From an uncultured Peptococcaceae bacterium (lineage in GTDB: Bacteria > Bacillota > Limnochordia > Darwinibacteriales > Darwinibacteriaceae): a stretch of 7,072 nt of DNA. How positions within the stretch are numbered: position 1 is the stretch's first letter; every line of letters begins with the position of its first letter. The position numbers and the translations under genes were made by a program. Below are positions 1 to 5,688 of the stretch, piece by piece. A model generated the notes under the pieces. It was not told the origin of the DNA and did no database searches. It saw nothing but the letters and a program-made list of their open reading frames with translations. The DNA lies in NCBI GenBank assembly GCA_937988745.1, contig CALKAR010000090.1, positions 1 to 7,072 of the forward strand, given 5' to 3'.

Positions 1-1
1 G

Positions 2-40
2 CGAGTCTCGGCCGAACTGTCGTTGGCCAAGGAGAATTAA
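2..40 (+). CDS. C-terminal end of an upstream gene (partial, doubtful)
   Basis: Reading from base 2 gives a short open stretch, RVSAELSLAKEN, ending at the TAA at 38-40. The residue mix looks like the helical end of a real protein, and an upstream gene in the same direction would suit the phage layout. Frame 1 is also open, to a TAG at 46-48, so the frame is not certain. Twelve residues are too few to assign a function. Confidence 0.25.
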   Translation, partial: RVSAELSLAKEN

Positions 41-106
41 AGGAGTAGCCGTAGGGGGGAGAGAGTATACGACGATCTGCATATTTATACAGAGTACCGC
101 CGCTAC

Positions 107-367
107 ATGAGGGAGACATATGGTCCTGGCCCCTGGTGTCCGCTGACCTATCCGCACATGGACCCTGATGACGAGTTCCTGGTGTGGAGGGCGAGGCACT
201 TCCCGAACTGGGAGGGAAAGTACGCTGGATGGAGTGAGGTATACCGAGAGCAGGTGTTTTTCTTTAAGAGAGGCACACTTCGTAAAGGGAGGTCTTCGAG
301 AAGAGGCCGCAGGAGAAAGTGGCAACCTGTCAAGCGAGCATACGTACGTCCAGCCACGCTAGCATGA
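107..367 (+). CDS. Hypothetical small protein, 86 residues, basic C-terminus
   Basis: I do not recognise this protein. The N-terminal part (residues 1-55) is rich in aromatic residues and Trp, with an acidic patch DPDDEF at 19-24. The C-terminal third (residues 54-82) is strongly basic, with GRSSRRGRRRKW at 61-72, which could bind nucleic acid; that is inference from charge alone. The ATG at 107 has no convincing Shine-Dalgarno sequence. The frame stays open upstream to base 41 and reads plausibly (EYDDLHIYTEYRRYM), but it holds no ATG, GTG or TTG there. Good purine-rich sites at 39-45 and 53-63 are not followed by a usable start. It lies just before the packaging operon, where many phages carry small HNH, regulatory or unknown genes. 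It may be a real small gene with an unusual start, a decayed gene, or a chance ORF. Confidence 0.4.
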   Translation: MRETYGPGPWCPLTYPHMDPDDEFLVWRARHFPNWEGKYAGWSEVYREQVFFFKRGTLRKGRSSRRGRRRKWQPVKRAYVRPATLA

Positions 368-389
368 GCTTGACAAGCGTGTGCTTGAC
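328..389. repeat. Three copies of GCTTGAC (one inverted, two direct)
   Basis: GTCAAGC at 329-335 is the reverse complement of GCTTGAC, which occurs at 368-374 and again at 383-389. The inverted pair extends to eight bases (TGTCAAGC at 328-335, GCTTGACA at 368-375), and the two direct copies are 15 bases apart. The middle copy contains the palindrome CTTGACAAG (369-377). Such spaced repeats upstream of a small terminase gene could be operator sites or terminase recognition (cos or pac) sites. The sequence alone does not decide, and chance is possible for 7-mers. Confidence 0.4.
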
Positions 390-399
390 GTGGTAGTGT
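370..399 (+). promoter_or_regulatory. Possible weak promoter before the terminase operon
   Basis: A perfect -35 consensus TTGACA lies at 370-375. The best -10 partner at normal spacing is TAGTGT at 394-399, 18 bases away, which matches TATAAT at only three positions. The site sits in the short gap between the 86-codon ORF and the terminator at 456-495. If it is active, its transcript would meet that terminator within about 60-90 bases. The -35 also overlaps the GCTTGAC repeats, which weakens the promoter reading. Confidence 0.22.
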
Positions 400-455
400 A
401 GACTTGGACCGCGCACTATCCGCGCCGTGCTGACGCCCTCTTTTCCTCTCCACAC

Positions 456-495
456 GCCGCCTAGGGGCTCACACCCCCTGGGCGGCACTATTTTT
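456..495 (+). terminator. Intrinsic terminator just before terS
   Basis: The arm GCCGCCTAGGGG (456-467) pairs with CCCCTGGGCGGC (475-486) to form a 12-bp stem with one G-U pair and a 7-base loop. It is followed by ACTATTTTT (487-495), a short U-tract. The U-run is on the plus strand only, so it terminates rightward transcription. It would end the upstream transcript. Because the terS start follows within 16 bases, it could also act as an attenuator or antitermination target in the leader of the packaging operon. Confidence 0.8.
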
Positions 496-510
496 GCGGG
501 GGTACTGAAG

Positions 511-990
511 TTGCTGAAGCGCAAGAAGACGAGAAAGGGCACGCTCGAAGACAGCGCTACAGAACTTGCTCGTGCGCTGCTCGAAGCCATGAATCTGGTC
601 AAAGTCTTCAACGACCGCTTCATTGTGGCTGATGATTTCCTGCCCGAGCATCCCGAGCGGGAGAAGATGGTGCAGTATCTCGTGGCCCGCTCGTGGAGGG
701 GCACCGAAATAGCAGCCTGTGGAGCCGCTGGAATCCCCCGCTCGAAGCTGGAGGAGTGGCGCAAGTACGAGGACTTCAAGCGGTGGGAGAAGTACGCCGA
801 GGAAGCCTGCACGGATCTTGTGGAGGAAATGGCCTTGATGCAGGCTTACCTGCACGGCGATAAGGACTTGATCAAGACGGTCCTGAAGGCCAAGCGTGAG
901 GGCTACAGCGACCGGATTGAGCACACGGGCAAGGGCGGCGGTCCTATTGAGATCATTACGTCAGTGCCTAGGCCGCAGAGGTTGGATTAG
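511..990 (+). CDS. terS: Terminase small subunit (TerS)
   Basis: This is the DNA-recognition subunit of the packaging motor; it binds the cos or pac site and passes the DNA to the large subunit. The 159-residue product has a basic N-terminus, a probable helix-turn-helix at about residues 63-90 (RGTEIAACGAAGIPRSKLEEW), a helical centre suited to oligomerisation (95-130), and a C-terminal tail DRIEHTGKGGGPIEI (134-148) of the kind often seen in phage small terminases. It lies three bases before terL. I chose TTG 511 because a GTG at 427 keeps the frame open but would place the strong terminator at 456-495 inside the gene and add an unlikely Pro/Gly-rich N-terminus. TTG 511 follows GCGGGGG (496-502) at a spacing of eight. 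ATG 589 is a poorer alternative that would remove 26 residues. The function is sure to within family level; the start is less certain. Confidence 0.82.
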   Translation: MLKRKKTRKGTLEDSATELARALLEAMNLVKVFNDRFIVADDFLPEHPEREKMVQYLVARSWRGTEIAACGAAGIPRSKLEEWRKYEDFKRWEKYAEEACTDLVEEMALMQAYLHGDKDLIKTVLKAKREGYSDRIEHTGKGGGPIEIITSVPRPQRLD

Positions 991-993
991 GCG

Positions 994-2367
994 ATGTCTG
1001 TTGTAGACCTGTCCAAGTTCTATACTCCTACAGAACGTCAGCGGGTGTTCCATTCTTGTCCCGCTGACATTGCTTTATACGGAGGGGCCGCCGGTGGAGG
1101 CAAGTCGGAGGCTCTTCTGTGGGAGGCTTTTTCCTACTGCCTGGAGACTCCAGGAGATAGGGCCCTTCTGCTACGGCGCACATTTCCTGAGCTGAACCGC
1201 TCTCTCATTAGTCGGGCTCTGGCAAAGTTCCCGAGGGAGATAGCAAGATGGGTAGCCAGCGAGAAGGCTTTTTACTTCAAGAACGGTTCGATCTTGGAGT
1301 TCGGTTACTGCGAGCGGGAGAACGATGTCTACCAGTACCACTCGGCAGAGTACGGGTTCATAGGGTTTGACGAGCTGACCCACTTTACAAAGATGCAATG
1401 GGACTACCTAGTAAACTCCCGGCTCCGCTCCACAGTCCCTGGGGCGTGGCCGAGGGCCAGAGCCGCCAGCAACCCAGGCGGTGTGGGTCACCTTTGGGTC
1501 AAGGAGATGTTCATTGACAAGGGAGCGCCCGATACGGTCTGGGAGGACGAGTTCGGGATAAAGATTGCCTTTATCCCAGCGAAGGCTAAGGACAACCCGC
1601 ACCTGATGAGGAACGACCCGCTCTATGTCAAGCGGCTGCAACGCCTTGACGAGAAGTGGCGCAGAGCGCTGCTGGACGGTGATTGGGATGTCTTCGCTGG
1701 CCAGTACTTCGACATGTGGGACCGAGACATCCATGTGATTCGTGGCATGTCTCCTCGGGACATCCCCAAGTGGTGGAAGCGTTTCAGGAGCCTCGACTAC
1801 GGCTTGGACATGACCGCCTGTTACTGGTGGGCTGTGGCACCAGACGGGCGGTGCATTGTTTACAGGGAGCTTTACAAGCCGAACCTCAACCTGTCCCAGG
1901 CGGCAGAGGCTATCCTTGACTACACGCCTCCCGAAGAAAGGATTCTTTACACCGTAGCCTCGCCGGACCTGTGGAACCGCCGCCAGGACCGGGGCGTTCC
2001 TGGTGTGCAAATCATGGCCGAGGCGGGGCTAAAGGGGCTTGTCAAGGCAGACCACAGGAGGGTTCCCGGCTGGCTGGCCATGCGTGAGTACCTGCAGCCT
2101 TACGAGGACGAGCACGGCAAGATGACAGCCAAGCTGGTGTTCCTCGAAAACTGCGTGAACGCCATCAGAACTATCCCCTCGCTCGTCCACGACAACAACG
2201 ACCCAGACGACGTGGACGATGACGGTGAGGATCACGCTGCGGAGTCCATCCGCTACGGCGTGATGAGCAGGCCGCCGAAGACGGTGCCGATGGACGAGCT
2301 GAGAGCTAGAAGGGCTGCGAGGGAGCGTTTAATCGCCCCCACGGTAAGCGCAATTACAGGGTATTGA
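994..2367 (+). CDS. terL: Terminase large subunit (TerL), packaging ATPase and nuclease
   Basis: The 457-residue product is the motor that drives DNA into the procapsid and cuts the concatemer. The ATPase domain shows a candidate adenine-binding Gln near residue 16 (ERQRVF), a Walker A motif GGAAGGGKSE at 30-39 with Lys37, a Walker B motif GFIGFDE at 121-127 with Asp126 and catalytic Glu127, and a coupling motif ASNPGG at 158-163. The RNase H-like nuclease domain follows, with SLDYG at 266-270 (Asp268), SPD at 323-325 (Asp325) and DDDGEDHAAESIRYG at 408-422, where Asp413 and its acidic neighbours are likely metal ligands. Its length is normal for the family and both domains look intact. It starts three bases after terS and shares its transcript. 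The ribosome binding site is weak (AGAGGT at 977-982, spacing 11), so coupling to terS translation is likely. Confidence 0.95.
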   Translation: MSVVDLSKFYTPTERQRVFHSCPADIALYGGAAGGGKSEALLWEAFSYCLETPGDRALLLRRTFPELNRSLISRALAKFPREIARWVASEKAFYFKNGSILEFGYCERENDVYQYHSAEYGFIGFDELTHFTKMQWDYLVNSRLRSTVPGAWPRARAASNPGGVGHLWVKEMFIDKGAPDTVWEDEFGIKIAFIPAKAKDNPHLMRNDPLYVKRLQRLDEKWRRALLDGDWDVFAGQYFDMWDRDIHVIRGMSPRDIPKWWKRFRSLDYGLDMTACYWWAVAPDGRCIVYRELYKPNLNLSQAAEAILDYTPPEERILYTVASPDLWNRRQDRGVPGVQIMAEAGLKGLVKADHRRVPGWLAMREYLQPYEDEHGKMTAKLVFLENCVNAIRTIPSLVHDNNDPDDVDDDGEDHAAESIRYGVMSRPPKTVPMDELRARRAARERLIAPTVSAITGY

Positions 2368-2378
2368 GGTGGAGATTA

Positions 2379-2519
2379 ATGCCCTTCAAGTCCAAAGCCC
2401 AGCGGCGCAAGTTCCATGCAATGGCCGCCAGGGGAGAGATCAGCAAGGAAGTTGTTGAAGAGTGGGAGCGCAAGACCAAGAACAAGAAGAAGCTGCCCGA
2501 GAGAAAGGGACGACGCTAG
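2379..2519 (+). CDS. Small basic phage protein, 46 residues
   Basis: This short gene fits exactly between terL and the portal gene. It starts at ATG 2379 behind a good ribosome binding site (GAGGTGGAG, 2366-2374) and ends at TAG 2517-2519. The product begins MPFKSKAQRRKFHAMAARGE and is rich in Lys and Arg (a KNKKK run near residues 34-38), with a short amphipathic helix around residues 20-33. I recall similar tiny proteins with a KS-x-AQRR-x-F start in many phage structural modules, usually annotated as hypothetical. The role is unknown; the charge would allow DNA or scaffold contact, but that is inference. It is too short for many gene finders and easily missed. Confidence 0.8.
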   Translation: MPFKSKAQRRKFHAMAARGEISKEVVEEWERKTKNKKKLPERKGRR

Positions 2520-2522
2520 CCG

Positions 2523-4466
2523 ATGGCTGTGGAACTGTTGGATGCGACAAACGAGAACCATAGAGGGCCCACGGTAATCACCCGTGTATACGACCCGAGA
2601 GCCCGAGCAGCCGAGTTGCTTTCTCGCTTTTCCTATGCCGAATCTTTCCGCAAGCAGTATGACGAAAAGGCGGTGGAATTCTACAAGGCATACGTCGGGC
2701 ATCGGGATAAGCCGAAGATCGAGGGTCGCTCCAACCTCCACATCCCCAGGACTTATGAGATCGTGGATGCTATTCGGGCTCGTATGGTTCGCAGTTTCTT
2801 CGCCAACAGGCCATACCTTGACTTCCTTCCCCTGCCCAGGCAAGGGGGAACTGTTGAGGAGCTGCTGTTGAGGGCCGAGAAGGCGAAGATCGCTGCGGCC
2901 CTTGTGGATGAGCAGCTTGACCGAAACCAGATCGTCAAGAAGTTCTACGACTTTGTGACATCAGTATGCGTGTTCCCTGCTGGCATCATGTCCGTGGGCT
3001 GGCGGTTTGACCAGCGCCTGGTGAAGCGCAAGGTAGAGGTTCCGGTCTACCAGCTCGACGCGTTTGGGAACCCCATGCTTGATGAAGCTGGACAGCCCAT
3101 CATAGAGCGTGTGGAGACCCAGATCGTCGAAGTGCCATACACGGTCTGGGACGACAACGAGATCAAGAATGTGGACTTCTTCGACTTCTGGCCGGACCCT
3201 CGGGGGCAGGACATTGATTCCTGCCGATTTGTTTTTCAGAGGGAATGGCTCAATGAGGAGCAGATTCAGGACAAACTGGCGGTCCTGCACGAAGCCGGGA
3301 TCGGTATGGTGTTCCCCCTCAATTGGGAAGAGGTGCGTTCTACAGGAGCCCCTGAAGAGGGCCGTTACGAGCGACTGACGGCTGTGGGCATCACGCCCGA
3401 AACGAGCGAGGGTTTCTGGAGCCCCGATGACGAGAGGGGATTGCGGAAGGGCAAGCTGTACGAAGTCCTCCACTATTGGGAGGACGACCGCCATGCCATT
3501 CTCATCAACCGCAAGTTCCTGGCCTATGAAGGCGACAACCCGTACTGGCGGCATCAGAAGAAGCCGTTTGTGGTGGCTAGCTTCGAGCCGTTGCCCAACG
3601 AGTTCTACGGCATGTCGGTGGTGCAGATCATTCACCACCTGCAAGAGGAACTGAACACGGCTAGGAACCAGCGGATTGATGCGGTGTCCATGGTCCTCAA
3701 CCGCATGTGGAAGGTTCGCAGGTCGGCTGATATTGACGAGTCCGAGCTGGTGTCTCGAAACCACGGCATCATCCATGTGGATGATCCTGATGACGTAACG
3801 TGGTTTGAGTTCAGCGAGATCCCCCACAGCAGCTACACCGACGAGCAGATCATCAAGATCGACATGGAGAACGCTGTGGGAACGCCTTCCATCGTGCGGG
3901 GCGTGGACCCCGTTCGCCAGGAGACGGCTACGGAGATCGTTACCAAGTCCTCCAACGCCGGTATCCGGTTTGACGTTAAGATCATGCTCTTCGAGGCCCT
4001 TGGGATCAAACGCCTGGCGATGCTCATGGACCTCAACAATCAGCAGTTCATTGACACCGAACGTTTAGTCCGGGTGTTTGGAGAAGAGGCCGGGTTCCAG
4101 TGGGTTACGGTAGCCCCACATGAACTTGTGGGTGAGTGGGACTATCGGCCCAGCGGTGCCAATGTGGACCCCGGAGCCAACAAAGATCTGCGCCGGGAAC
4201 AGCTCAATCAAGTGATGGCTGCGGTACTGTCCACCGGCAACCCCTACATCGACAAGTACGAGCTGACCAAGATGTGGCTTGAGAGCTACGACATCCGCAA
4301 CGTAGAGAAGCTTCTGTTGCCCAGGGAGGTTGTGGAGCAGCAGATGGCTTTGCAACAGCAACAACAGATGTTGCAGGAGCTGCTTGTGGCTGGTAGGCAC
4401 CAGGGGAACGGGAGGTCTCGCATTCCTGAGCCTCCTCCCACCTCAGGTCTCCCAGGAGGTGTTTAG
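2523..4466 (+). CDS. Portal protein
   Basis: The product (647 residues) forms the dodecameric ring at one vertex of the head through which DNA is packaged and ejected; it is also the docking site for TerL. The N-terminal part has the pattern typical of large portals: a helical start (residues 24-60), then RSNLHIPRTYEIVDAIRARM (69-88) and the RPYLDFLP segment (96-103). The middle holds DFFDFWPDPRG (218-228) and, later, LPNEFYGMSVVQIIHHLQEE (357-376) and ELNTARNQRIDAV (376-388), the long-helix region. The region around 447-480 (MENAVGTPS, then VRQETATEIV) resembles the portal stem and crown transition. The C-terminus has a glutamine run (611-615) and a Pro/Gly-rich tail. Its length is within the range of P22-like and other large portals. 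It starts three bases after the 46-residue gene, with a distant AAAGGGA (2504-2510). Genome position supports the call. Confidence 0.9.
   Translation: MAVELLDATNENHRGPTVITRVYDPRARAAELLSRFSYAESFRKQYDEKAVEFYKAYVGHRDKPKIEGRSNLHIPRTYEIVDAIRARMVRSFFANRPYLDFLPLPRQGGTVEELLLRAEKAKIAAALVDEQLDRNQIVKKFYDFVTSVCVFPAGIMSVGWRFDQRLVKRKVEVPVYQLDAFGNPMLDEAGQPIIERVETQIVEVPYTVWDDNEIKNVDFFDFWPDPRGQDIDSCRFVFQREWLNEEQIQDKLAVLHEAGIGMVFPLNWEEVRSTGAPEEGRYERLTAVGITPETSEGFWSPDDERGLRKGKLYEVLHYWEDDRHAILINRKFLAYEGDNPYWRHQKKPFVVASFEPLPNEFYGMSVVQIIHHLQEELNTARNQRIDAVSMVLNRMWKVRRSADIDESELVSRNHGIIHVDDPDDVTWFEFSEIPHSSYTDEQIIKIDMENAVGTPSIVRGVDPVRQETATEIVTKSSNAGIRFDVKIMLFEALGIKRLAMLMDLNNQQFIDTERLVRVFGEEAGFQWVTVAPHELVGEWDYRPSGANVDPGANKDLRREQLNQVMAAVLSTGNPYIDKYELTKMWLESYDIRNVEKLLLPREVVEQQMALQQQQQMLQELLVAGRHQGNGRSRIPEPPPTSGLPGGV
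4439..4461 (+). promoter_or_regulatory. Hairpin covering the ribosome binding site of the 75-residue gene
   Basis: CACCTC at 4439-4444 is complementary to GAGGTG at 4456-4461, which contains most of the Shine-Dalgarno sequence GGAGG (4455-4459) for the GTG start at 4467. CCTCC at 4432-4436 is an alternative partner. These bases also encode the last portal residues. Ribosomes finishing the portal gene would open the structure, so it may enforce translational coupling. The stem is only six pairs, so its strength is uncertain. Confidence 0.4.
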
Positions 4467-4694
4467 GTGAGAGCTGAGGATGCTGAGAAGATTGCGAGAT
4501 TAGCTATGCATGAGGGATGGGAGGTGTTGGTTAGGGAGATTAAGGTGTGGCAAGACTCACACGTAAGGCAGTTAGCCAACAGCAGCTTTGAGAACCTGCA
4601 AGCGGTGGGCCGCCTCCAAGGGGAGATAACGGCCCTCCAGCGGGTTCTTGATTTTGTTCAGCGCAGAGCTGAACGCATTGAGAAAGGGGATTAA
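4467..4694 (+). CDS. Small helical phage protein, 75 residues
   Basis: I cannot name this protein. It begins at GTG 4467, directly after the portal stop codon, with an excellent ribosome binding site GGAGG (4455-4459) seven bases away. It is predicted to be almost wholly helical, with heptad-like hydrophobic spacing in residues 41-70 (FENLQAVGRLQGEITALQRV and on), suggesting a short coiled coil. It has no membrane segment. Small helical proteins of this size and this ENLQ-x-x-x-x-LQG-like pattern often sit between portal and scaffold genes in phages. A role in assembly is inferred only from position; an accessory scaffold-like or portal-associated factor is possible. Confidence 0.8.
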   Translation: MRAEDAEKIARLAMHEGWEVLVREIKVWQDSHVRQLANSSFENLQAVGRLQGEITALQRVLDFVQRRAERIEKGD

Positions 4695-4697
4695 CCC

Positions 4698-5582
4698 ATG
4701 ATAACTGACACGATCTTCGGCTCTCTGGAGGATGCCCATGAACCGGCCCCTGACGGACAGGGACAACCGGATCAGCAGACTCAGGAGCCGAGCCAGGCCC
4801 CGGAGCTGGAAACGCCGCAGGCGCAGGCCCCGGATACGGGACAACCTGAAGGCTCTGTGGATGACGGTTCCCAGCAGGGACAACCTGAAGTAAGCGGTCA
4901 GTTCAAGTCGTTGGAGGACTTGCAACGGAGCTACCAGGAGTTGCGGAGTGCCTACAACCGTAGGGACCAAGAAATCTCCCAGCTCCGTCAGCAGAACCAG
5001 CAGCTCATGGCCTACTTGCAGCAGCTTATGTATTCAGGCTACCAGCAGGGACAACCTCAGCAGCAGGCCCCTGCTCAGAGTCAACAGCAGCAGGTAGACC
5101 CCGAGCAATGGTTCGAGGAGCTTCAGCGCAAGGGTCCAGCGGCAGTACAGGAGATTGTCAACAGGGAAGTGCAGAGACAGGCACAGGAGTTGTTGGTAGG
5201 GCTTCAGCAGATGCTGGTTCCGCTTTACCAGCAATATCAAGTGTCCTCGATGCGAGAGAACTTTAACTCCCAGGCCAACCAGCTTGTGGCCAAGTACCCC
5301 GACGCTCCAAAGTACGTCGGGGAGATGACCAAGCTGGTACAGGAGCAACCCCACTTGGTGCAGCTCGCCATGCTCCCCAACGGCATGGAGATGCTGTATC
5401 AGGCCGCAAAGTTGCGGGTTCTGGAGAGCCAAAACAAGGAGCAACAGAACCAAGTACAAAAGAAAGCGGCACAGATGCCCTCTACAGGGGCTTCGAGGCC
5501 GGGGCCTCAGCCCACGGTGGAGGACATCATTCGCCAGCAGGTGTTTGGAGCATCAGGATCAACTAAGGGAATCTTCGACTAA
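4698..5582 (+). CDS. Capsid scaffold protein
   Basis: This protein fills the procapsid interior, guides capsid protein into a correct shell, and leaves before or during packaging. The 294-residue product has the usual scaffold character: an acidic, Pro/Gln/Gly-rich disordered N-terminus (1-66), a probable coiled coil (about 68-112, with QEISQLRQQNQQLMAYLQQL at 91-110), a Gln-rich linker (116-132), a second helical region (133-255), and a short C-terminal segment (273-294, ending STKGIFD) that could be the capsid-binding end. The tripeptide GQP recurs at 22-24, 48-50, 61-63 and 118-120. No protease motif is seen, so it does not look like a protease-scaffold fusion. ATG 4698 follows AAAGGGG (4683-4689) at good spacing. 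It lies directly before the capsid gene, the standard place. Sequence identity of scaffolds is poor, so the call rests on composition and position. Confidence 0.85.
   Translation: MITDTIFGSLEDAHEPAPDGQGQPDQQTQEPSQAPELETPQAQAPDTGQPEGSVDDGSQQGQPEVSGQFKSLEDLQRSYQELRSAYNRRDQEISQLRQQNQQLMAYLQQLMYSGYQQGQPQQQAPAQSQQQQVDPEQWFEELQRKGPAAVQEIVNREVQRQAQELLVGLQQMLVPLYQQYQVSSMRENFNSQANQLVAKYPDAPKYVGEMTKLVQEQPHLVQLAMLPNGMEMLYQAAKLRVLESQNKEQQNQVQKKAAQMPSTGASRPGPQPTVEDIIRQQVFGASGSTKGIFD
4760..5056 (+). repeat. Four copies of GGGACAACC within the scaffold gene
   Basis: The 9-mer occurs at 4760-4768, 4838-4846, 4877-4885 and 5048-5056, each in the same frame and giving Gly-Gln-Pro. Two copies extend to GGGACAACCTGAAG, and two are preceded by CAGCA. 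Codon identity is kept although Gly, Gln and Pro have synonyms, which suggests recent short duplications in a disordered region. Confidence 0.7.
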
Positions 5583-5660
5583 GCGGCGAGAAGCAAGCTA
5601 GCACAGCACCCCCACAGGCCCTTGAGGCTTGTGGGGGTTCCCCTTGCCCTTCTCGCCGCT
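5582..5660 (+). promoter_or_regulatory. Large nested hairpin between scaffold and capsid genes
   Basis: The outer arms AGCGGCGAGAAG (5582-5593) and CTTCTCGCCGCT (5649-5660) are perfectly complementary over 12 bases. They extend inward by CAAG (5594-5597) pairing with CTTG (5643-5646) across a two-base bulge. Nested inside is a 13-bp stem, ACCCCCACAGGCC (5608-5620) with GGCTTGTGGGGGT (5626-5638), having one G-U pair and a five-base loop CTTGA. The outer arm begins in the last base of the scaffold stop codon. No U-tract follows, so this is not a standard intrinsic terminator. An RNA-processing (RNase III-like), mRNA-stabilising or partial-termination element that separates capsid expression from upstream genes is the likely role, by inference. 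Confidence 0.8.
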
Positions 5661-5670
5661 GGACACGACA

Positions 5671-5676
5671 GGGAGG
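5671..5676 (+). promoter_or_regulatory. Ribosome binding site of the capsid gene
   Basis: GGGAGG lies 12 bases before ATG 5689, somewhat farther than usual, and is left free just downstream of the nested hairpin. A second in-frame ATG at 5695 would be farther still, so 5689 is preferred. Confidence 0.6.
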
Positions 5677-5688
5677 TAGCAAGTAAAG

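Noticed and set aside
168..362. 64-codon plus-strand ORF overlapping the 86-codon ORF
   Set aside because: Ser/Arg/Gly-rich out-of-frame product with no convincing protein character; the 107 frame is the better candidate.
330..812. 160-codon minus-strand ORF across the terminator and the start of terS
   Set aside because: It runs antisense to terS and through the terminator hairpin, has a low-complexity Ser-rich product, and has no family resemblance.
1408..2010. 200-codon minus-strand ORF opposite terL
   Set aside because: The plus strand carries all terminase motifs in order; the antisense frame is a by-product.
2961..3827. 288-codon minus-strand ORF opposite the portal gene
   Set aside because: It is an antisense shadow created by the codon bias of the portal gene; the plus strand encodes a clear portal, and the antisense product shows no recognisable family or ribosome site.
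5582..5660. Nested inverted repeat as a normal intrinsic terminator
   Set aside because: No T-tract follows either stem on the plus strand (TCCCCTTGCC after the inner stem, GGACACG after the outer), so it does not meet the standard definition; kept as a regulatory RNA structure.
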